12,194 nucleotides of DNA from CAYRZF01 sp964428805 (GTDB lineage Bacteria > Methylomirabilota > Methylomirabilia > Rokubacteriales > CSP1-6), in the NCBI GenBank assembly GCA_964428805.1, contig CAYRZF010000065.1:1-12194 (forward strand), given 5' to 3'. Shown in pieces: positions 7,578 through 12,194 of this stretch. Every line of letters starts with the position of its first letter. The stretch's first letter is position 1. The notes beneath the pieces were generated by a model. The model ran no database searches and had not been told where the DNA came from. It saw only the letters and a program-made list of their open reading frames with translations. Both the position numbers and the translations under genes were made by a program.

Positions 7578-8243
7578 CTACTTGCCGTGGCCGCCCCCCT
7601 GGCCGCTGTTGCCCGGACCTCCCGAGCTGGCGCTCGATCCAGAGCTGCCGCCCTGGCCATATCCGTACCCCCGGCCCGAACCACTGGAGAGACTGCCTCG
7701 GCCGGAGTTGTCGCCGTATTGAGCCCCCTGACCGCCCGTGGAAGCATCATCATCGAAGTGGCCTTTCCCGGACCTGCCGGCATTCGGCTTCCCCGAATTC
7801 CCGACGACCTGGCTCCTGCCGCTCCCGCTGGTGATCGTCGTGCCACCGGACGTCCCCGACTGGGATTGGTACTTGCCGCTCACCAGCTGTCCCAGGTTCT
7901 TCACATCCGACGGGATCTGCCCGTTCGCTTGCATGTCCTTGAAAACCACGCCCCAACCCCTGTGCTCTTTCATCGCGGCGATCTGGTCCAGCGAGTACGT
8001 CTTCGTCGTGGTCGCCGTGGAGCCGCTCCGCTGCGTATTGCTCGGCTGGGCGTCGTAGAGCGCCTGGGCGATCTTCTGATTGCCCAGGGAGAGCTTATCG
8101 AAGGCTCCCTGGGTGGAGCTCGACGTTGGCGACGTGGCCTGAGTCGTCGTGGTTTGAGTGGGCTTCGTGGTCTGAGCCATGGCCACCGTGGCCACCGCCA
8201 GGATCGCCAGGCCCGTAGTGAGCGCGGTCAAAATTCGAAGCAT
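7578..8243 (-). CDS. Secreted protein with Gly/Ser-rich C-terminal tail, unknown function
   Basis: The 221-residue product starts with a clear signal peptide (hydrophobic 4-20, likely cut after AMA at 23) followed by a Thr/Ser/Gln-rich linker (24-45). A compact conserved-looking part follows: FDKLSLGNQKIAQALYDAQ (48-66), then YSLDQIAAMKEHRGWG (83-98) and NLGQLVSGKY (116-125). From about 126 to the end it is low-complexity Gly/Ser/Gln with scattered Arg, Tyr and Lys and no cysteine. The core resembles uncharacterised exported proteins that share GWG and NLGQ motifs, from memory of the family style. A flexible Gly-rich tail suggests a surface or extracellular role, but none can be stated. AGAGGA lies about 8 bases before the ATG as a good Shine-Dalgarno. 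No convincing promoter was found upstream on this strand. Confidence 0.8.
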   Translation of the reverse strand: MLRILTALTTGLAILAVATVAMAQTTKPTQTTTTQATSPTSSSTQGAFDKLSLGNQKIAQALYDAQPSNTQRSGSTATTTKTYSLDQIAAMKEHRGWGVVFKDMQANGQIPSDVKNLGQLVSGKYQSQSGTSGGTTITSGSGRSQVVGNSGKPNAGRSGKGHFDDDASTGGQGAQYGDNSGRGSLSSGSGRGYGYGQGGSSGSSASSGGPGNSGQGGGHGK

Positions 8244-8394
8244 GGTCGGGTTCCTCTGTGTGTCGGGATTGCTTGCCTATCTGGGAGGCGGAGCAAGGCT
8301 GATGCCAGGGGGGGCGATGGTAAACTCCCTGAAATTGTTGACGCCGGATCGGTGTCCCTGCCCAATTGTGTCACCCGGATGACAAGCCCGGACA

Positions 8395-8415
8395 GGGGTG
8401 GGGGGGCTGGCGGGG
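8395..8415 (+). other. G-rich stretch with four potential G-tracts (possible G-quadruplex)
   Basis: Runs of 4, 7 and 4 guanines (8395-8398, 8400-8406, 8412-8415) with short loops fit the G3+N1-7 pattern if the 7-G run supplies two tracts. It lies where a -35 element would be relative to the -10 at 8433. Folding is not shown. Confidence 0.35.
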
Positions 8416-8416
8416 A

Positions 8417-8436
8417 AGGTGATACAAGGTGATACA
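8417..8436 (+). repeat. Perfect 10-bp tandem duplication
   Basis: The decamer AGGTGATACA occurs twice back to back (8417-8426 and 8427-8436). The second copy runs into AT and so completes a TACAAT -10 box, while the first runs into AG. It lies 35-55 bp upstream of the FmdB-like gene. Confidence 0.9.
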
Positions 8437-8438
8437 AT
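8430..8438 (+). promoter_or_regulatory. Extended -10 promoter for the FmdB-acetyltransferase-GT-ABC operon
   Basis: TG at 8430-8431, one base, then TACAAT (8433-8438, 5 of 6 matches) forms an extended -10 element; no -35 is visible 17 bp upstream. The predicted start near 8445 gives a leader of about 27 bases with the Shine-Dalgarno GGAGG at 8459-8463. The rest of the 228-bp divergent gap holds a weaker TTGACG at 8338 without a good -10. Confidence 0.5.
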
Positions 8439-8471
8439 GAGGATCGCCGCTCCCCAGCGGAGGTCACGGCG

Positions 8472-8834
8472 ATGCCCATTTACGAGTACGAGTGCCGCGA
8501 TTGTCGTCGTCGGGTAAGCCTCTTGGTCCTCACGCCCTCCTTGGCCTCGAGCCCGCGCTGTCCCCGCTGTGGGGGCGAGTCGCTCAGCCGGTTGATGTCG
8601 CGGTTCGCCACCGTCAAGTCGGAAGAGGATCGGCTGGAGTCGCTGGCCGATCCGGCGAAGCTGGGAGACTTCGACGAGGACGACCCCCGGAGCGTGGCGC
8701 GCTTCATGAAGAAGATGGGGCAGGAGATGGGGGAGGACCTGGGCGAGGATTTTGACTCGGCGGTGGACGAGGCGATGGACGAGGCGGAGTCGCCAGAGTC
8801 CGTTGGCGAGAGCGCTCCCGAGGACGAGGCGTGA
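8472..8834 (+). CDS. FmdB-family zinc ribbon protein with acidic tail
   Basis: The 120-residue product starts MPIYEYECRDC, the hallmark of FmdB-type putative regulatory zinc ribbons. Two CxxC pairs (Cys8/Cys11 and Cys30/Cys33, in RCPRCGG) would bind one zinc ion. Beyond residue 50 the chain is charged and increasingly acidic, with many Asp/Glu between 66 and 120 and the end PEDEA, longer and more acidic than the basic domain of about 60-110 residues needs. The family was named from a formamidase locus and its role is still unclear; regulation by protein or nucleic-acid binding is often assumed. GGAGG (8459-8463) with an 8-base spacer supports the ATG. The next gene begins within its stop (GTGA), so it leads a coupled operon. 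Confidence 0.9.
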   Translation: MPIYEYECRDCRRRVSLLVLTPSLASSPRCPRCGGESLSRLMSRFATVKSEEDRLESLADPAKLGDFDEDDPRSVARFMKKMGQEMGEDLGEDFDSAVDEAMDEAESPESVGESAPEDEA

Positions 8835-9817
8835 AGGTCGAGTCCCTGGAGCGGTTTGACCTCCTCGACGAGGGGAGCTGGAACGGGCTCCTCGCCCGGG
8901 CGGCCGCGCCGGTCCCGTTCCTTACCTGGCAATGGCAGGAGCACTGGTGGCGCGCGTTCGGTGCCGGGCGCCACCCTCTGCGTCTGCTCGCGGTCTCCGA
9001 TTCTTCAGGCCAGCTCACAGGGCTGCTCCCGCTTTACGCCGAATCCCGGGACGTGTTCCGGATCGTGGGCGGGGTGGACGTTTCAGACTACCTGGATCTC
9101 CTGGCGCCGGCCGGGAGCGAGGAGGAAGTGTGGGCCGCGCTGCTTCAACACCGGAGCGCCGAGCCGGCGGCCTGGGATCTGCACTGTCTCCGCGCGACCT
9201 CCGCCACCATGATCCTCCTGCCGACGATGGCGCCGGTCTACGGGCTGGCCGCCCGCGTCTTGCGTGAAGAGCGCTGTCCCGTCCTCCCGCTTCCCGGGAG
9301 CTGGGACGCCTACCTGGCAGGGCTCTCGGGAAAGAACCGGCACGAACTGCGGCGGAAGATGCACCGGCTGGATCGCGAGCTACCCGGGACCACGGTCCGT
9401 TCCCACGCGACGGTGGAAGGGCTCCCGGACGCGATGACGGCGTTCCTGGCCCTCCACCGGAAGTCGAGGCCCGGCAAAGCCCGCTTCATGGACGAGCGGA
9501 TGGAGGAATTCTTCCAGGCGGTCGCCGGGGCCCTGATGGATCGGGGGTGGCTGCGCCTCTGGTTTCTTGAACTGGAGGGGGAGCCCCTGGCCTCCTGTCT
9601 CACCTACGAGTATGCGGGGAGCGTGGGCCTCTACAACTCGGGCTTCGATCCGACGCGGGCGGCGTTGTCACCGGGGATCGTCCTCCTCTGCCACGTGATC
9701 CGAGACGCCATCGACCGCGGCTTCCGCCGGTTCGATTTCCTCCGGGGCGAAGAGCCCTACAAGTACGGCTTCGGCCCGACGCCGGAGGATCTGTTCAACG
9801 TCGTGGTGACGCGATGA
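8831..9817 (+). CDS. GNAT-fold acetyltransferase, CelD/BcsL-like (Acetyltransf_6 type)
   Basis: The 328-residue product matches the double-GNAT layout of CelD-like proteins found in cellulose and exopolysaccharide loci. Landmarks are PFLTWQWQEHWWRAFG (29-44), SGKNRHELRRKMHRL (166-180) and the late block FDFLRGEEPYKYGFG (301-315), which is characteristic of the family. No signal peptide or membrane helix is seen, so it is cytoplasmic. Members are thought to transfer an acyl group, often in surface-polysaccharide or lipid modification, but few have defined substrates. The start is a GTG overlapping the FmdB stop by 4 bp, with AGGA (8821-8824) 6 bases before it. The next gene, a glycosyltransferase, starts in its stop (ATGA), which supports a joint role in glycan modification. 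That role is inferred. Confidence 0.85.
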   Translation: MKVESLERFDLLDEGSWNGLLARAAAPVPFLTWQWQEHWWRAFGAGRHPLRLLAVSDSSGQLTGLLPLYAESRDVFRIVGGVDVSDYLDLLAPAGSEEEVWAALLQHRSAEPAAWDLHCLRATSATMILLPTMAPVYGLAARVLREERCPVLPLPGSWDAYLAGLSGKNRHELRRKMHRLDRELPGTTVRSHATVEGLPDAMTAFLALHRKSRPGKARFMDERMEEFFQAVAGALMDRGWLRLWFLELEGEPLASCLTYEYAGSVGLYNSGFDPTRAALSPGIVLLCHVIRDAIDRGFRRFDFLRGEEPYKYGFGPTPEDLFNVVVTR

Positions 9818-11070
9818 GGCTGCGGATCGCCGTCCTGAGCGTTCATACCTGCCCGCTGGCCGCCCTCGGTGGCAAGGAAACGGGGGGGATGAACGTGTAC
9901 GTGCGCGAGGTGGCACGTGAGCTCGGCCGAGTGGGCGTCCAGGTGGATGTCTTTACCCGCTCCCAGAACCCTGAGATCCCCCGCGTAGTGCCCCTGGGGT
10001 CCAACTGCCGCGTCATCCACCTCCCGGCCGGGCCCGAGGCCCCGATGCCACGGGAGCGCGTCCATAGGCATCTTTCCGAGTTCGTCCAGAATCTGGAGAC
10101 ATTCAGGCGCCAGGAAAGCCTGAGGTATGACCTCATTCACGCCCACTACTGGCTCTCCGGCGTCGCGGGACTGACCCTCAGCCGCCGCTGGGAAATCCCC
10201 CTGATCCAGATGTTTCACACCCTGGGGCAGCTCAAGAACGAGGTGGCGCGGTCGCCCGAGGAGCTGGAGCCCGACCTTCGCCTCGCCGAGGAGGAGCGGA
10301 TCGTTGCGGGAGCCGATCACCTGGTGGCCTCAAATCCCGTCGAGCGCGCGCATCTGGTCTGGTACTATCGGGCGCGCGCTGACCGGATCCGCGTGATCCC
10401 GTGCGGGGTGGATATCGAGCTTTTCCGGCCGATGAATCAGCAGGCCGCCAAGGCGGAGCTCGGCCTGGGGCCTTCGCCGTTGTTGCTCTACGTCGGCCGG
10501 CTGAGGCCGATCAAGGGGCTCGAGACCCTGCTGGAGGCCATCCCGCTGATCCGGGCTCCGCGGGGCGCCGGCCCGGCCCTGTTCGTGATCGGCGGCGACG
10601 CCGACGAGCCCCAGAACGGCCACCTGGCATGCCTGCGGGAGCGGGCCAAGGCTCTGGGTCTCCATCACGCGGTGAGGTTCCTGGGTGCCCAACCCCAGGA
10701 GCGCCTGCGGCTCTATTACGCCGCCGCCGAGATGACGGTGATGCCGTCGTACTACGAGTCGTTCGGGATGGTGGCGCTGGAGGCCATGGCCTGCGGCAAC
10801 CCCGTCATCGCCTCTCGGGTGGGAGGGCTCACGACCACGGTCCAGGACGGCGTCACGGGGTATCTTGTCCCTGAGGGCGATCCGGGCATCCTGGCCGACC
10901 GGATCTCGACGATCCTATTGGATGTAGCCCTACGCCGACAGCTCGGCGCGGAGGCCGTCCGACGGGCCGCTCAGTACCAGTGGCCGTGCGTGGCGGAGGC
11001 TGTCTGCCGCCTCTACGCCGAATATCTCCCGCAGGCCCACGGGCATCTCTCTCAGCATCGCTGTCGCTGA
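9814..11070 (+). CDS. GT4 glycosyltransferase, MshA / sucrose-phosphate-synthase-like
   Basis: The 418-residue product is a GT-B retaining glycosyltransferase. It shows the N-terminal loop LGGKETGGMNVYVREVA (18-34), DLIHAHYWLSG (106-116), the donor-binding VGRLRPIKG (227-235, Arg229 and Lys234) and the E-x7-E block ESFGMVALE (Glu315, Glu323), followed by MACGNPVIASRVGG. The GGMNVY loop and HYWLSG motif are shared with MshA (UDP-GlcNAc:inositol-phosphate transferase) and sucrose-phosphate synthases. No other mycothiol gene is visible, so I do not name it mshA; the donor is likely UDP- or GDP-sugar and the acceptor unknown. The ATG overlaps the acetyltransferase stop by 4 bp and the stop overlaps the ABC gene by 1 bp. 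The family call is secure. Confidence 0.9.
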   Translation: MRLRIAVLSVHTCPLAALGGKETGGMNVYVREVARELGRVGVQVDVFTRSQNPEIPRVVPLGSNCRVIHLPAGPEAPMPRERVHRHLSEFVQNLETFRRQESLRYDLIHAHYWLSGVAGLTLSRRWEIPLIQMFHTLGQLKNEVARSPEELEPDLRLAEEERIVAGADHLVASNPVERAHLVWYYRARADRIRVIPCGVDIELFRPMNQQAAKAELGLGPSPLLLYVGRLRPIKGLETLLEAIPLIRAPRGAGPALFVIGGDADEPQNGHLACLRERAKALGLHHAVRFLGAQPQERLRLYYAAAEMTVMPSYYESFGMVALEAMACGNPVIASRVGGLTTTVQDGVTGYLVPEGDPGILADRISTILLDVALRRQLGAEAVRRAAQYQWPCVAEAVCRLYAEYLPQAHGHLSQHRCR

Positions 11071-12062
11071 TGGGATCACTCCTCGAAGTCAGGGACCTCC
11101 GGACGTACTTCTTCACGGGCGGGGGCGTCGTCCGCGCGGTGGACGGCGTCTCCTACGACGTTCGGGAAGGGGAGACGGTTGCGCTCGTCGGCGAGTCGGG
11201 GTGCGGGAAGACGGTCAGCGCGCTCAGCGTGTTGCGCTTGGTCGCGGCGCCCGCTGGCCGCATCGTGGCGGGAGAGATCGTCTTCAAGGGACGAAACCTC
11301 CTGGCCCTGGATGAAGAGGGGATGCGGCGGATCCGCGGGCAGGAGATCGCGATGGTCTTCCAGGAGCCGATGACCTCTCTGAATCCGGTGCTCTCCATCG
11401 GCCGCCAGCTCACGGAGCCCCTGGAGATCCACCTGGGCCTGTCGCCCGCCGAGGCCCGAAGTCGCGCGGGGGAGCTGCTCGCGCTGGTCGGCATCTCCGA
11501 TCCGGCGCGCCGCCTCGCCCAGTACCCGCACCAGTTCAGCGGCGGCATGCGCCAGCGGATCATGGTGGCGATGGCGCTCTCCTGCAATCCGTCGCTGATC
11601 CTGGCGGATGAGCCCACCACAGCGCTGGACGTCACGATCCAGGCCCAGATTCTCGAGCTCATGAAGGACCTCTCCCGTCGCCTCGGAGTCGCGATGCTGA
11701 TCATCACTCACAACCTGGGGGTGGTGGCCCGGTACGCCGACCGCGTGAATGTGATGTACGCGGGGAAGATCATCGAGCGGGGGACCGCGCGGGAGATCTA
11801 CGCCAACCCCCGCCACCCCTATACCCTCGGGCTCCTGCGCTCGGTGCCGCGACTGGACGAGCCGCGGAAGTCCAAGCTCGACCCGATCGAGGGGCAGCCG
11901 CCGGATCTGGTACGGCTCCCGGAGGGGTGCGCCTTTGCCCCGCGCTGCCGGTATGCCATTGCCCGGTGCGCGAGCGAGGTCCCTCCCCTGCTCCCGGCGG
12001 GCGAGGGGCACGACTCCGCCTGCTGGGTGGCCGATCAGCTCGGGAGTGAGGTCCGCGTATGA
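11070..12062 (+). CDS. Oligopeptide/dipeptide ABC transporter ATP-binding protein (OppD/DppD type)
   Basis: The 330-residue product has all ABC ATPase motifs: Walker A GESGCGKT (41-48), Q-loop Gln98 in VFQEPMTSLNP, a signature reading FSGGMRQR (156-163), Walker B LILADEP (176-182), and H-loop His214 in IITHNLG. The C-terminal oligopeptide extension is present, with NPRHPYT (246-252) and four cysteines (Cys287, Cys293, Cys300, Cys318) spaced as in OppD/DppD proteins. It would power import of peptides, nickel or similar solutes with a partner ATPase, two permeases and a binding protein; only the start of a likely partner is visible. The ATG shares its A with the preceding TGA and has no Shine-Dalgarno, so it probably depends on coupling. 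The frame extends upstream to 10980, but those 30 residues lie within the glycosyltransferase and are not family-like. Confidence 0.95.
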   Translation: MGSLLEVRDLRTYFFTGGGVVRAVDGVSYDVREGETVALVGESGCGKTVSALSVLRLVAAPAGRIVAGEIVFKGRNLLALDEEGMRRIRGQEIAMVFQEPMTSLNPVLSIGRQLTEPLEIHLGLSPAEARSRAGELLALVGISDPARRLAQYPHQFSGGMRQRIMVAMALSCNPSLILADEPTTALDVTIQAQILELMKDLSRRLGVAMLIITHNLGVVARYADRVNVMYAGKIIERGTAREIYANPRHPYTLGLLRSVPRLDEPRKSKLDPIEGQPPDLVRLPEGCAFAPRCRYAIARCASEVPPLLPAGEGHDSACWVADQLGSEVRV

Positions 12063-12172
12063 GGTGCCCTTCGAGCGCCCACCCACGCCTCCGGCGCGGG
12101 TACCCGGCCGGCGCAATCCTTGGGGGGAGGAATCGGAAGGGGGGCGAAGCCCCCCTCCGAGGAAGAGTATGA
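12059..12172 (+). CDS. Possible 37-codon linking reading frame between two ABC ATPase genes
   Basis: An ATG at 12059 overlaps the stop of the upstream ATPase (ATGA), and its own stop at 12170-12172 overlaps the ATG of the next gene in the same way. The predicted peptide is Arg/Gly-rich (start MRCPSSAHPRLRR, end GGEAPLRGRV) with no family resemblance. It runs through the strong hairpin in this spacer. It has no Shine-Dalgarno of its own. It may be a translational bridge rather than a functional protein, or chance in GC-rich DNA. Confidence 0.25.
   Translation: MRCPSSAHPRLRRGYPAGAILGGRNRKGGEAPLRGRV
12133..12160 (+). promoter_or_regulatory. Strong GC hairpin upstream of the last gene
   Basis: TCGG (12133-12136), one bulged A, then AGGGGGGC pairs with GCCCCCCT and CCGA (12149-12160) around a GAA loop: 12 base pairs with a GCGAAGC tip, a very stable hairpin core in DNA. 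No T-run follows on either strand, so it is not a classic terminator. Its 3' arm covers the first two bases of the Shine-Dalgarno of the next gene. It could also be a copy of a dispersed extragenic palindrome. Confidence 0.6.
12159..12163 (+). promoter_or_regulatory. Shine-Dalgarno partly inside the hairpin
   Basis: GAGGA lies 5 bases before the ATG at 12169. Its first two bases (12159-12160) pair in the hairpin stem, so ribosome access could depend on melting of the stem. Confidence 0.5.
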
Positions 12173-12194
12173 CCGCGCTGGCTGCGTCGCCCGT
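12169..12194 (+). CDS. Start of next gene, probably the partner ABC ATPase (OppF/DppF type), cut by window edge
   Basis: Only eight codons are visible (MTALAASP), starting from an ATG with a well-placed Shine-Dalgarno. The product cannot be identified from this. In most peptide-transporter operons the OppD/DppD-type gene is followed by the OppF/DppF-type gene, so that is the expectation from context. Gene presence is likely; the function is a guess. Confidence 0.5.

Noticed and set aside
8244..8300. Promoter for the secreted-protein gene on the minus strand (TTGCTC, 17 bp, AGCAAT)
   Set aside because: Only 3 of 6 matches in each box; no better than chance in this sequence.
10980..11069. A 30-residue N-terminal extension of the ABC ATPase
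   Set aside because: It overlaps the end of the glycosyltransferase and lacks family resemblance; ATG 11070 begins at the normal MGSLLEVRDL.
9814..11070. Naming the glycosyltransferase mshA and inferring mycothiol synthesis
   Set aside because: The motifs are shared with several GT4 subfamilies and no other mycothiol gene is in the window.
12097..12106. 10-bp perfect palindrome CGGGTACCCG as an operator
   Set aside because: It is short, GC-rich, within a transcribed spacer and has no second copy in the window.
12133..12160. Rho-independent terminator
   Set aside because: The stem is strong but no T-run follows on either strand, and the next gene starts 9 bases later on the same strand.

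Overview
The window comes from a high-GC bacterial chromosome. Genes are packed tightly, many with 1-17 bp overlaps, and GTG and TTG starts are used alongside ATG. No rRNA, tRNA, transposase, integrase or CRISPR array is visible. The gene set (CoA ligase, luciferase-like oxidoreductase, peptide-type ABC transporter) resembles soil or sediment bacteria such as Rokubacteria/Methylomirabilota or deltaproteobacteria-like lineages. That placement is an impression from protein style, not a demonstrated assignment.

Layout. (1) 1-2454, minus strand: a membrane-anchored or exported alpha/beta hydrolase followed 16 bp later by an AMP-forming acyl-CoA ligase cut by the left edge. (2) 2455-2540: a short divergent intergenic region in which each strand carries a sigma70-like box pair so close to its start codon that the transcripts may be leaderless or nearly so. 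(3) 2541-7299, plus strand: a class II aldolase/short-chain dehydrogenase fusion, a luciferase-like flavin or F420 oxidoreductase, an FNR-type flavin reductase without an iron-sulfur domain, and a family-4-like glycosyltransferase starting with TTG. (4) 7296-8243, minus strand: a two-gene unit for two small exported proteins of unknown function, one with a Gly/Ser-rich tail. It meets the glycosyltransferase tail to tail on a shared TTAA. (5) 8244-8471: a divergent intergenic region with a G-rich stretch and a duplicated extended -10 element. (6) 8472 to the right edge, plus strand: an FmdB-type zinc ribbon protein, a CelD-like acetyltransferase, a GT4 glycosyltransferase, an Opp/Dpp-type ABC ATPase and the first codons of a further gene, probably the partner ATPase.

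How the genes may work together. The aldolase/dehydrogenase, luciferase-like enzyme and reductase look like one catabolic redox module, and the reductase may supply reduced flavin to the luciferase-like enzyme. The hydrolase and CoA ligase could release and activate a carboxylic acid. The right-hand operon mixes surface-glycan enzymes with peptide-transporter ATPases. The first four genes overlap by 1-4 bp, then a 106-bp spacer follows that holds a very stable hairpin. A 37-codon reading frame spans that spacer and overlaps both flanking genes at ATGA. This spacer, the two possibly leaderless promoters and the duplicated -10 are the most interesting non-coding signals. I found no clearly new biological system.
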